64,000 nucleotides of DNA from NCBI RefSeq assembly GCF_900104335.1, contig NZ_FMXT01000006.1, positions 1 through 64,000 of the forward strand, read 5' to 3'. How positions within the stretch are numbered: position 1 is the first letter of the stretch; each line of letters begins with the position of its first letter. A program made the translations under genes and the position numbers. The notes below the pieces were generated by a model. The model was not told the origin of the DNA, did not search any database, and saw only the letters and a list, made by a program, of their open reading frames with translations. Shown here one piece after another: positions 17,868-25,563 of the stretch. The stretch is from Pseudobutyrivibrio sp. YE44 (GTDB taxonomy: Bacteria > Bacillota > Clostridia > Lachnospirales > Lachnospiraceae).

Positions 17868-18458
17868 ATGTTTAATTCAAATGCAACAACTATAAATGAA
17901 CAAATGTCGTTCTATTCAACACTTGCAATCATTTTGATGGTGATAGCAATAGTGCTTTTTGTGGCAGCTATCGTAATGTGGTTTGTATTTAAAATTCCAC
18001 ATTCCTTTAGAGTGCTTACAGGTGCTGGTGTGGACAAAGAAATTCGCCAGCTGTCATCTGCCACAAAAACAGGTACAGGCTATGTGGATAGCAGCAAGAA
18101 AAAAGCTGTGATTTCTTGGAATACCTCCACAAATCTCAATGTGAACATGCAGGAGGATGAGACAGAGCTGCTTATGGATGACAGCACCTTGGTGCTTGGC
18201 GCAGCAGGTGGCTCCCAGTTTGACCCAGAAGCCACAATGGTATTGGGAGCAGAGAATGACTCAGAAGCTACGATGGTATTAGGTGCAGAGTCTGATCCAG
18301 ATGCAACTATGGTTCTAGATAACTTGGATTATGATCCAGACGCAACAATGGTTCTGGATGAAACCTTGTATGGTTCAGGAAACAGCAGCCAGCCACCAGC
18401 TGGTTTTGAAATAGAGGATGAAATAATAATTACAGGAAATAGCATTAAGAGGAATTAA
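17868..18458 (+). CDS. Membrane protein with five Thr-x-Val-Leu motifs, likely phospho-acceptor
   Basis: A 196-residue protein with one TM helix (about 17-43) and a cytoplasmic tail. The tail carries five short acidic repeats: DSTLVLG (near 105), EATMVLG (near 122 and 135) and DATMVLD (near 146 and 159). Each places Thr three residues before Leu, matching the pT-x-x-[ILV] pattern preferred by FHA domains. With a kinase and phosphatase just upstream and FHA proteins on both sides, it is most simply read as a multi-site phospho-docking protein. No known family is recognised. It ends two bases before the next gene. Confidence 0.7.
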   Translation: MFNSNATTINEQMSFYSTLAIILMVIAIVLFVAAIVMWFVFKIPHSFRVLTGAGVDKEIRQLSSATKTGTGYVDSSKKKAVISWNTSTNLNVNMQEDETELLMDDSTLVLGAAGGSQFDPEATMVLGAENDSEATMVLGAESDPDATMVLDNLDYDPDATMVLDETLYGSGNSSQPPAGFEIEDEIIITGNSIKRN

Positions 18459-18460
18459 TT

Positions 18461-20038
18461 ATGTTTAAGAGAGTTTACGCAGTTTTTTTGGCAATGACCC
18501 TTACATTAGGTATTGGATTTAATTTCAATACCTTTGTTTCTGTTGCAGCAGAGGATAAGCAGCCGGAAGAAGCTGTTACAGAAGTTGAAGCAGAGCAGGA
18601 AGCTGTAGATGAGGCTGATATTGAAGAAGTCCCAGACAGCTCTGGTGATACAGATGTTATAGATGCAGCAAAAAATGGAGTAGTTCAGATTAATTGCGTA
18701 TATAAGGATAGTGAAGGAAAGAGTCATATTTTCAAGGGCGCAGCAGGAATCCTTATTGGAAATTCTGAGAAGGAGGAGTATGTTATCACCACTCTTCAGA
18801 GAATGAATCCTGAGGCTGAGGAAAAGAACGCTTTTCTTGCAGCAGTTGGCGTAGGTGCTGACGAGAGAGAAAGAGCACAGCTTGAATATGAGGTTGTAAT
18901 AGAAAACGACATTACTGCAGCTGCATCTATGGTTAGCAGCAGTGCAGATTTGGATATGGCAGTGTTTAAGCTTTCACAGGTGCTTTATAACAGAACACCT
19001 ATGAAGTTTATCTATTCTGAAAATGAAGATAAAAACGCCTATAACGTGGTGGATACTGCCTATGCACTGGGATTCCCTAGCCCAATTGATTACCAGTCAG
19101 AGGTGTCATATTACTCCAATGACAGAGTAAACAAAGCTACCGGTCAGCTTAGCAATGTGATAACAGAGGGTGATATACAATTTCTTGAGCACAAGGCTGA
19201 GATTGGCGAAAACAATGTGGGAGGACCACTTATCACAGCCGATGGTGAAGTGATTGGAATGAATGCCCTTCGTACAGATGGAAATTATTACTATGCAGTT
19301 AGTTCCAACACTATAGTGAAGGTTCTTAACGGAATGGGAATAGCCTTTGATGGTGTTACCTTCGAGGAAAAGGAGGCTGCAGCAAAGGCAGAAGAGGAAG
19401 AGAAGAACAAAGCAAAGGAAGAAAAAAAGGATAAGGTGATAGAGGTTCACACTGAGACTCCTAAGTGGGTAATTCCTGTCATTATCGCATTTGCGGTATT
19501 GCTTGTTGCTGCTATCACAGCTGTGATTATCCTTCTTGTAAAAACTCTTAAAGCAAAGGAAGCAAACGGAGGCAACGACGGCCTGGGCACTCAGACTCAG
19601 ACCAACGTATCTTATCAGTTCCAGCCAACAATTCCTGCCGGTATGTCGGGAGAGCTGGGCTCAGATACCACAGTTCTTGGAGCAGCCAGTGCACCAGTGA
19701 ATCCTATGATGGGAATGAATATGGCAGCTCCTTCAGGTCAGCTGAACGGAGGAAGTCTGCTTCGCCAGAAGAATAACGAGACTATTCCAATTATGAAGAA
19801 CACCTTCTGCTTAGGAAAGGATGATTTGCACTGCGATTATTGTATCAGGGATAACAATACCATCAGCCGACAGCATGCCATCATTACAGTGAATGCCAAT
19901 GGTGCGTCCATTGCAGATAATCACTCAAAGAACGGCACCTTCCTTAATGGCGTGATGCTGGTGGCAGGCCAGCCTCAGGAGCTTAGAGATGGTGATGAGA
20001 TTAGGTTGTCGAATGAGGTATTCGTATATACGAAGTAG
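18461..20038 (+). CDS. Membrane protein with outer pseudo-trypsin domain and cytoplasmic FHA domain, second copy
   Basis: A 525-residue paralogue of the gene at 13780: signal peptide (about 1-30), acidic linker, trypsin-like fold (about 65-300), a charged coiled-coil-like stretch, TM helix (about 335-362) and FHA domain (about 428-525; LGKDD, SRQHA, NGTFLNG). The triad is more eroded than in the first copy: the His position reads TTLQRM, and the Ser motif reads NNVGGP. The domain cannot be a serine protease. One phospho-motif DTTVLGA lies near 402, between TM and FHA. Two divergent dead copies flanking a kinase/phosphatase pair suggest a heteromeric sensor or scaffold. Confidence 0.8.
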   Translation: MFKRVYAVFLAMTLTLGIGFNFNTFVSVAAEDKQPEEAVTEVEAEQEAVDEADIEEVPDSSGDTDVIDAAKNGVVQINCVYKDSEGKSHIFKGAAGILIGNSEKEEYVITTLQRMNPEAEEKNAFLAAVGVGADERERAQLEYEVVIENDITAAASMVSSSADLDMAVFKLSQVLYNRTPMKFIYSENEDKNAYNVVDTAYALGFPSPIDYQSEVSYYSNDRVNKATGQLSNVITEGDIQFLEHKAEIGENNVGGPLITADGEVIGMNALRTDGNYYYAVSSNTIVKVLNGMGIAFDGVTFEEKEAAAKAEEEEKNKAKEEKKDKVIEVHTETPKWVIPVIIAFAVLLVAAITAVIILLVKTLKAKEANGGNDGLGTQTQTNVSYQFQPTIPAGMSGELGSDTTVLGAASAPVNPMMGMNMAAPSGQLNGGSLLRQKNNETIPIMKNTFCLGKDDLHCDYCIRDNNTISRQHAIITVNANGASIADNHSKNGTFLNGVMLVAGQPQELRDGDEIRLSNEVFVYTK

Positions 20039-20071
20039 AATAGTTTACTGAACAGAAATAGGAGGAAAGAA

Positions 20072-20392
20072 ATGGAAAACAAGAAATGGTTACCACTTGG
20101 AAGTGTAGTTATCCTTGATGGTGGTATTCAAAAGTTAATGATTGTTTCAAGAGGAATGGTGATTCCTATTAGAGGCAAAGAGTATATGTTTGAGTATGGT
20201 GGATGCGTGTATCCTCAGGGACTTGTTAGTGATAGAGTTTTTTACTTCAATGAAGAGGATATTCAGGAGGTTGTCTTCAAAGGCTTTGCTGATGTGGATG
20301 ACGAAAGAATGGAAAAGAATTTAAACAAGTGGATAGCTGAAAAAAATATTGAAAGAGGAAAAGTTAAGCTGTTGAAAGGTAAGGAACAGTAA
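20072..20392 (+). CDS. DUF4176 protein, second copy
   Basis: A 106-residue protein with the family start WLPLGSVVIL, a CVYPQG turn and the FKGFAD motif before the last helix. It is the counterpart of the gene at 5309, with a longer charged tail. AGGAGG precedes the ATG. Its stop overlaps the start of the YwqH-like gene by one base, so it heads the second LXG toxin module and is probably a partner or chaperone of that cargo. Confidence 0.8.
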   Translation: MENKKWLPLGSVVILDGGIQKLMIVSRGMVIPIRGKEYMFEYGGCVYPQGLVSDRVFYFNEEDIQEVVFKGFADVDDERMEKNLNKWIAEKNIERGKVKLLKGKEQ

Positions 20393-20793
20393 TGGGTTTA
20401 ATTGATGATTTACAGGCTTCTATTGATGCGTATAACAATAAGATAGAAGACAATAGAGAAAAGATAAGACGTCTTAAGGTTACTAAAACAGATTTAGCAG
20501 ATGCGAAAGAAACTATTGAGACTTATAAAGACAACTGGGCGAAGGTGGCTGAGAACTTTAGCTTAGACACTACCTGGCAAGGCTCAAAGAAGACATATGA
20601 GATATATAGAGCTAGTGATGCAATTGCAACGGATTACACAACTTATATTACAAATATAGATTCGGCATTGGATGCTGTTATTGAGAAAATAACAACTTTA
20701 GAAAATGAGATTATTGAATGGCAGGGAGCTATAGGTTGGCTTGCTGCCAGAATTAATTCTTTGCTCAGCGAAATAGAGCAGGCACTTAATTAA
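20392..20793 (+). CDS. YwqH-like (DUF5082-like) helical LXG partner
   Basis: A 133-residue protein made of two long amphipathic helices (heptads in the first 45 residues and again after about 85) around a turn with TWQGSKK, a W-x-G motif as in WXG100 proteins. The order DUF5082-like, YwqI-like, LXG toxin matches Bacillus ywqH-ywqI-ywqJ. Such small helical proteins bind the LXG domain and target the toxin to the secretion channel. It overlaps the DUF4176 gene and is followed 13 bases later by the YwqI-like gene. Confidence 0.7.
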   Translation: MGLIDDLQASIDAYNNKIEDNREKIRRLKVTKTDLADAKETIETYKDNWAKVAENFSLDTTWQGSKKTYEIYRASDAIATDYTTYITNIDSALDAVIEKITTLENEIIEWQGAIGWLAARINSLLSEIEQALN

Positions 20794-20806
20794 GAGGATA
20801 TAGATT

Positions 20807-21076
20807 ATGAGCACTAAATTTAAACTTTATAGTGAAGAATTCACTCAGCTTCTCAGCACTTATGAAGCTGATGTTGCAAGTATAAATCATCAGAAAGAAG
20901 AAATTACCACGGCGGACACAAAGAACATTATGCTTGAAAAATACGTGGATATGTTTGGTACAATTCTTGATTCTGTTAATTCCTACAAACAGCTTATTGC
21001 TGCAAATACAAGCAGCGTTGAAAAAGTAGTTTCAGAATTAAAAGATATGGATGATGATTTACAAAATAATTTTTAA
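20807..21076 (+). CDS. YwqI-like (DUF5344-like) helical LXG partner
   Basis: An 89-residue, mostly helical protein placed between the YwqH-like gene and the LXG toxin, as ywqI is in Bacillus. It has no signal peptide or membrane helix. Like the TIGR04197-like gene of module 1 it is likely the second targeting factor that binds the toxin's LXG helices. Family placement rests on length, helix pattern and gene order rather than on a strong motif. Confidence 0.6.
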   Translation: MSTKFKLYSEEFTQLLSTYEADVASINHQKEEITTADTKNIMLEKYVDMFGTILDSVNSYKQLIAANTSSVEKVVSELKDMDDDLQNNF

Positions 21077-21088
21077 GGATATTGTTTT

Positions 21089-23005
21089 ATGCAAGGAAAA
21101 GATTATAATGTCAGCTTTATAGACAATCTATCGGTTTATACCTTGGCTTGTCAGAGAATAGCTGAAATTCAAAATATATTGGCTACGGTGCAAAGCGACG
21201 TTACAGCCATTATTGATACAAATACTTTTACAGGTGTAGCTGCAGATAATATAAAAGCTTATGCAAAAGAAATTCATTTGCCGCTTATTAGTTCTGTTTC
21301 TTTAATGTTATCTGAATATCAGGCAAAGCTTATGCTTTATTATTCAGAGTATTTTGGAATAGATAGTGACTATGCGGCAAAGTTTTGCGCTGAAACCATG
21401 GATACATATCGTGGTAAGGCTTTGAAATATGATTCTGCTAATGCATTGGTCAAACAGGATATTGCTGATTCAATAAGCAAGGTTTCAGATATTATTCTGC
21501 TTGCAAATCCAAGCCTTGGAACCCTTAGCATGGATTTACAAGGCATGGCAAGCATGATTGATAATATTGATACCTGGATTTGTGATTATGAACAGGAGCA
21601 TTCCACAGACTTGGATTCTCTGACAGAGTTCATCTCAAATCTTGAGGTGTTTATCACTTATTATCGAGATAATGTAAACCCAAATCAATATCATAGTGGT
21701 GATTGTCTTAATAATACTTATGCACAGACTCTTAGAGAGTCTATGATTTTTAGTCAAGAGTATCTTCAAAACAATCAGGATAGGCTTAACGCGGCCAGTG
21801 AAAATATCAATGCCATAGCTGAAAGAATGCAAGCAGACTATGATGCTGCAGTACAAGCTCGAATTGATGAAGGTCGAGCAAAGCTTATCATGGGAATAGG
21901 TGTGGCTATCATCGGAGGTATAGCTATAGTTGCCAGTGCAGGTGCTGCTACACCAGCTGTAGCTGGTGCATTAATGCTCACTGGTACATGCACAATGGGC
22001 TATGGTATAGCAAATGCAGAGGAAGGTGCGCAGGATATCTATTATGGTATGCATGGAGATTTATCTTCCTATGCATTCAATCCAATTCGTGATACTATAT
22101 TTATGGGCAACCAAGAGCTCTATGATCTTTGGGGCAATGCAAATATGCTAGCTGCCAATGTGTTGACCATGGGCTCCACAGCATACTTAAGTGCAGCATC
22201 AAAAGGCCTTCAGGGAATGGAAATTGGCAAATCTGTTGCGGTTTCAGTATCCAAGGAACTTATGCTTAACAAGATGGGAGATGTGGCCACTGACATGACT
22301 GTAAATCTCATCGACCAGCATGTGGGCATCAACCAGACAGAGCGTGCTATTCTTAGTATAGGAATTGGCGCCTTGACAGACCCAGGTACATATGAAGCTG
22401 CAGGAAAGATTGGTGGCAAGCTTAACAAGGGGCATAATGCTGCGATAAAGATTGATGGAGATGGAGTACATGATTTAAGTGGAGAAAGTGTTAAGAATGA
22501 ATCATTTGTTAGTCCAGAAAAAATAACTAGTAAACAACTTATTCAACAACGAACCGAAGGATTGGATTTGGAACCACATCGGTGTTCGAATAAACAACTT
22601 AGTTCGTCTAAGATGAAAGAGATTAAACAAAAAATTGATAATAGGACTGCTACAAGAGAAGAGTATAATTCTTATAATTGGAATAAGAAGATAAGACAGC
22701 GTAGAAGTGAAGGGGTAAAAGAATTTTGGAATCAGGAACGTGAAAGAATACTTAATAATGAACCAACTACTAGGGATTGGAATTCTGAGCAAAAGGATGC
22801 GATTATAAATGGTAAAACACCGCAATATGATGGTAAACCAATAAGCGGTCATCATACTTACAGTGTTTCAGAGTATCCTCATTTGGCAAATAGGGGAGAG
22901 GTCATTTTCCCAGCTACTCAAAATGAACACTTGAATGGCTGGCATGGTGGTAATTATCGAAATAGCTTGCCAGGGGAACCTATTGTGGATATATCAGATT
23001 TTTGA
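21089..23005 (+). CDS. LXG polymorphic toxin with C-terminal GHH/HNH-type nuclease domain
   Basis: The 638-residue protein has an N-terminal helical LXG-like domain (about 1-260), then a Gly/Ala-rich hydrophobic stretch (about 270-310), a linker region to about 465, and a charged C-terminal toxin domain. The tip holds GHH (587-589), ANRGEVIFPATQNEHLNGWH and NYRNSLPG: the GHH plus later N-x-H pattern fits the HNH/Endo VII-fold toxin nucleases. The DNA becomes clearly more AT-rich from about 22480, where the toxin domain starts, consistent with tip exchange. Two helper genes precede it and a likely immunity gene follows after 17 bases. It probably acts on DNA inside competitor cells. Confidence 0.8.
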   Translation: MQGKDYNVSFIDNLSVYTLACQRIAEIQNILATVQSDVTAIIDTNTFTGVAADNIKAYAKEIHLPLISSVSLMLSEYQAKLMLYYSEYFGIDSDYAAKFCAETMDTYRGKALKYDSANALVKQDIADSISKVSDIILLANPSLGTLSMDLQGMASMIDNIDTWICDYEQEHSTDLDSLTEFISNLEVFITYYRDNVNPNQYHSGDCLNNTYAQTLRESMIFSQEYLQNNQDRLNAASENINAIAERMQADYDAAVQARIDEGRAKLIMGIGVAIIGGIAIVASAGAATPAVAGALMLTGTCTMGYGIANAEEGAQDIYYGMHGDLSSYAFNPIRDTIFMGNQELYDLWGNANMLAANVLTMGSTAYLSAASKGLQGMEIGKSVAVSVSKELMLNKMGDVATDMTVNLIDQHVGINQTERAILSIGIGALTDPGTYEAAGKIGGKLNKGHNAAIKIDGDGVHDLSGESVKNESFVSPEKITSKQLIQQRTEGLDLEPHRCSNKQLSSSKMKEIKQKIDNRTATREEYNSYNWNKKIRQRRSEGVKEFWNQERERILNNEPTTRDWNSEQKDAIINGKTPQYDGKPISGHHTYSVSEYPHLANRGEVIFPATQNEHLNGWHGGNYRNSLPGEPIVDISDF

Positions 23006-23022
23006 TTTAAAAGGAGTTTTTT

Positions 23023-23349
23023 ATGGATATGATTGGAATTAAGGTTAAAACAAAAGACCAAATTACATCATGTATTAAAGTGTTAAGAAGTTACACGGAA
23101 TTATCAATGGGAGAAATAAAGCAACTTATTTCTAGTGATGATTATGTGTATGAATGTCGTTTTGTGGATGGGAAGGGAATAAAGAAGATTATTTCTATTT
23201 GTAACGATTTGAATGCTGTTAATGTTGAGACTGAAATATTTGAACATGGTCGAACTACTAATATAGAATTTCTTATGAATTTAGTTAATACTTATAGTGA
23301 AATTGAGGCAGATGTTGATAGAATAATTGATGAGGAAATAGATAATTAA
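23023..23349 (+). CDS. Probable immunity protein for the GHH nuclease toxin
   Basis: A small cytoplasmic protein (108 residues) directly after the nuclease toxin, with AAGGAG before the ATG. It has alpha/beta character and a strongly acidic C-terminal helix (EIEADVDRIIDEEIDN), common in inhibitors of nucleases. The first part (TELSMGEIKQLI) faintly recalls the helix pattern of ribosomal L7/L12 C-terminal domains. No family was recognised; the role comes from position. A terminator follows. Confidence 0.6.
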   Translation: MDMIGIKVKTKDQITSCIKVLRSYTELSMGEIKQLISSDDYVYECRFVDGKGIKKIISICNDLNAVNVETEIFEHGRTTNIEFLMNLVNTYSEIEADVDRIIDEEIDN

Positions 23350-23374
23350 TTCTGAAAAGATACATAAATAGGAG

Positions 23375-23409
23375 ACTGCAAGGTGGCGCAAGCTACTTTG
23401 CAGTTTTTT
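23375..23409 (+). terminator. Rho-independent terminator after the nuclease immunity gene
   Basis: ACTGCAA and TTTGCAGT form a long stem around a GGCGCAAGC loop region, followed by a run of T. It ends the second LXG module. The downstream 90-bp direct repeat begins in its 3' arm. Confidence 0.75.
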
Positions 23410-23488
23410 CATATATATTCAGTATAATGGCGGTAGCATAGATAGTGGCTGTAATGCCTTGGGAGGATTGATTTTTGGATAAGAGTAA
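23399..23488 (+). repeat. 90-bp direct repeat, copy 1 (promoter, ribosome site and start codon)
   Basis: Matches 25438-25526 with six or seven mismatches and a one-base indel. It holds a TATAAT -10 box (23423-23428), GGGAGGA and the TTG start of the next gene with its first codons. The two copies bracket a 2-kb block of four genes. Confidence 0.85.
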
Positions 23489-24104
23489 TTATGTTTGTTC
23501 ATGTCAGGCTCAGGATTTATTTTGTGATTTAGAGTTGTATATAGATAGTTGTTCTTTGGAAATACGTTTACTGTTGTTCAAACATATAGTAATAAAAAAG
23601 TGGAAAATTCCTAAAAATGAGTTAATTCTTTCATGGGTAAGCACGATTGAACATTCTCCTAACTATCAAGGAAGTAGGTCATTTATAGGGTTTATGTTGT
23701 TAGATGGCTCTGTAATAGTATTACCAATGCTTGATTTGATATGGTGGGGATTTCCAGAGTATGTAAGAGAATATATTAAGGTTATAAAAGTATATAGAGC
23801 TATTATAGAAGAGGTTATTTCTATAGGAGCTATAGGCATGAGTGGAACAAAAGAATACGGGATAGATATTCCAGGAAGATACTATGGACTATCATTTAGT
23901 TTATCAGATGCAAAAAAATATAAAAAATGGCTTAGTCAAATCTACAACGAAACAAAACAACCAGGCGATAATCCAGAAGATGTATACACACGAATGAAAG
24001 AGAATAATATACAAGGTAAGCTACTAGATAAACTTCAAAATGATGGATTTATATACAATCGCAAATACACGTGGGATAAAGTTTATAAGAGGGAAAACGA
24101 ATGA
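23475..24104 (+). CDS. Unknown protein in the post-toxin cassette
   Basis: A 209-residue protein starting at TTG, chosen because GGGAGGA lies 7 bases upstream and no better start follows. It has a hydrophobic Trp-rich centre (IGFMLLDGSVIVLPMLDLIWWG) that may be a buried strand-helix rather than a TM, and a Lys/Asn-rich C-terminal half. I recognise no family. Its promoter and first codons are duplicated after the last gene of this block, so it belongs to a mobile or recombining cassette and may be an extra immunity or partner gene. It overlaps the next gene by four bases. Confidence 0.5.
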   Translation: MDKSNYVCSCQAQDLFCDLELYIDSCSLEIRLLLFKHIVIKKWKIPKNELILSWVSTIEHSPNYQGSRSFIGFMLLDGSVIVLPMLDLIWWGFPEYVREYIKVIKVYRAIIEEVISIGAIGMSGTKEYGIDIPGRYYGLSFSLSDAKKYKKWLSQIYNETKQPGDNPEDVYTRMKENNIQGKLLDKLQNDGFIYNRKYTWDKVYKRENE

Positions 24105-24508
24105 AATTTACATATGAACATTTTGAATTAAATAATGTATTAAGCTTCAAAGCAGATTTGGCGCAACAGGACAAAGTTGAGTTAATTAGTGATAAGTTGC
24201 TAGAGGATGGTTTGTACACCACGTGTCCAAAAGTATTTAAGGTTACAGAGGATACACAACATTTCGATGTTTTGCTTCCAATGAATCGTGAAATAGAAAA
24301 TGTACCAGACGGACTGGATTATTATCCATCTTTTTGTTGTGATAAATGTATTTATACAAGATATCTAGACTTTGATACAGATTATAATTCTATGTGGAAT
24401 GAATTAAAAGCTTTTGCAGAAAAGGAAGGACAGATTGTTAAAGACATTTATCTGGTTCAGATTCCAATTCCTGGCGGAATTGTCACTGATGTATATGCGG
24501 AGGTTTAG
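24101..24508 (+). CDS. DUF5085-like protein, copy 1
   Basis: A 135-residue soluble protein with the pattern of small T7SS-associated DUF5085 proteins: a NVLSFKADL strand at the start, VFKVTEDTQHFDVLLPMN in the middle, an RYLDF segment and a final strand. The fold is probably GyrI-like. It overlaps the preceding gene by ATGA and is followed after 8 bases by a distant relative, so the two may form a heterodimer. Function is unknown; these genes lie with LXG cargo genes in other Firmicutes. Assignment by pattern only. Confidence 0.5.
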   Translation: MKFTYEHFELNNVLSFKADLAQQDKVELISDKLLEDGLYTTCPKVFKVTEDTQHFDVLLPMNREIENVPDGLDYYPSFCCDKCIYTRYLDFDTDYNSMWNELKAFAEKEGQIVKDIYLVQIPIPGGIVTDVYAEV

Positions 24509-24516
24509 TCTGAAAT

Positions 24517-24957
24517 ATGAATACAAAGTATATTTATAAACATGATAAGATGGCATATCGTCATGTGTATAGTAAGTCGTATCTCTGTAGGTATGATATG
24601 TTTGGTGATGCCATGGAAGACTTCACTAGAACCATGAGCATAATTGGTGCTGTTCAAAATGGAAATATGTTTTATTCCATTGAAGAGGTGACTTTCGAAG
24701 GTGTTGCTCTTATACAGATTTTTATGCCAGCAAAAGAATATGTAGATTATGATGATGAAGATACAACCTATAGCTCATATTTTTATTTGGATGAAATGCT
24801 TTCCAAGATTATAGAAAAGCCTGAACAAGCAGAGGCCAGTTGGGCAGCAATAACAATGTATCAAGAATCAAAAGGGGAACATAAGAAATCATCCTTTTAT
24901 CATGAGATACACACTAGGAAGAATAATAAGCCGTATGTTTTACTGAAGACTAAGTGA
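24517..24957 (+). CDS. DUF5085-like protein, copy 2
   Basis: A 146-residue soluble protein with the same strand-helix-strand order as its neighbour (SIEEVTFEGVALIQIFMPAK corresponds to the VLLPMN strand region). Similarity between the two is low, so the pairing rests on size, order and predicted structure. It sits in the four-gene block bracketed by the 90-bp repeats. Role in cargo recognition or immunity is possible but unproven. Confidence 0.45.
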   Translation: MNTKYIYKHDKMAYRHVYSKSYLCRYDMFGDAMEDFTRTMSIIGAVQNGNMFYSIEEVTFEGVALIQIFMPAKEYVDYDDEDTTYSSYFYLDEMLSKIIEKPEQAEASWAAITMYQESKGEHKKSSFYHEIHTRKNNKPYVLLKTK

Positions 24958-24975
24958 TTCTGGAGGGGATGTAAG

Positions 24976-25437
24976 ATGGAATTAATGAATGAAAACAGAA
25001 AAATGGAAATGTTAAACAGCTTTTTAGTTTCTGGAGAGAGTTTTCAAGCAACAATGTGGGGAACAATTATGGCTGATGCAAAGGCTATAATGGGAATTGC
25101 TGCAGGAATGAATGCTCTCGGCATACCTGGCGGTGGAGCTGTTGGTGCCTTAGCTAATCAGTATTGTTATGTTGGGGTGTCTGAAAATTACCTTTCATTT
25201 TGCTGTATTTCAAATATAGACCCAAGTGTTATGACAGGAGGGTTTGTGCTTGCGTTTGCAGATATCATAGAAGCTAAAGTCAAAAAAGGATTGTTCGGTA
25301 GACGAGTAATATCCATAAAGACCAACGAAGGCAAAATGAATTTGTCATTTGTAGGGAATACTATTGGTTCTAGGCTAAGCAAGGTAAAGCAAGTTGCCGG
25401 AATAGAATATCTGGTGGATAGAATGATGAAATTATAA
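24976..25437 (+). CDS. Small protein with PH-like domain
   Basis: A 153-residue protein. Residues about 25-60 are Gly/Ala-rich and hydrophobic (AKAIMGIAAGMNALGIPGGG), and the rest looks like a bacterial PH-type beta barrel: YVGVSENYLSFCC, then ADIIEAKVKKGLFGRRVISIKTNEGKM. The gene is preceded by GGAGGGG. It is the last gene of the repeat-bracketed block; the second repeat begins right at its stop codon. Function unknown. Confidence 0.5.
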   Translation: MELMNENRKMEMLNSFLVSGESFQATMWGTIMADAKAIMGIAAGMNALGIPGGGAVGALANQYCYVGVSENYLSFCCISNIDPSVMTGGFVLAFADIIEAKVKKGLFGRRVISIKTNEGKMNLSFVGNTIGSRLSKVKQVAGIEYLVDRMMKL

Positions 25438-25526
25438 TGCAGTTTTTTCATATATATTCAGTATAATGACGCTAGCGTAGATAGTATATGTAATGCCTTG
25501 GGAGGATTGATTTTGGATAAGAGTAA
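25438..25526 (+). repeat. 90-bp direct repeat, copy 2 (orphan start region)
   Basis: Second copy of 23399-23488, including TATAAT, GGAGGA and TTG GAT AAG AGT, but the coding part then runs into a terminator. The gene it once started is lost. It marks the scar of a duplication or cassette exchange. Confidence 0.85.
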
Positions 25527-25553
25527 AAAAACAGGACCCGGCTTGGTCCTGTT
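25524..25553 (-). terminator. Terminator of the minus-strand AAA ATPase gene
   Basis: Stem AACAGGACC/GGTCCTGTT; on the minus strand it is followed by TTTTTT. A near-identical terminator (27069-27097) ends the neighbouring cellulase gene. Confidence 0.8.
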
Positions 25554-25563
25554 AGTTGGTATT

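Noticed and set aside
13780-20038. Active HtrA-like proteases
   Set aside because: Neither copy keeps the nucleophile Ser in the GNSGGP position; the second also lacks the His.
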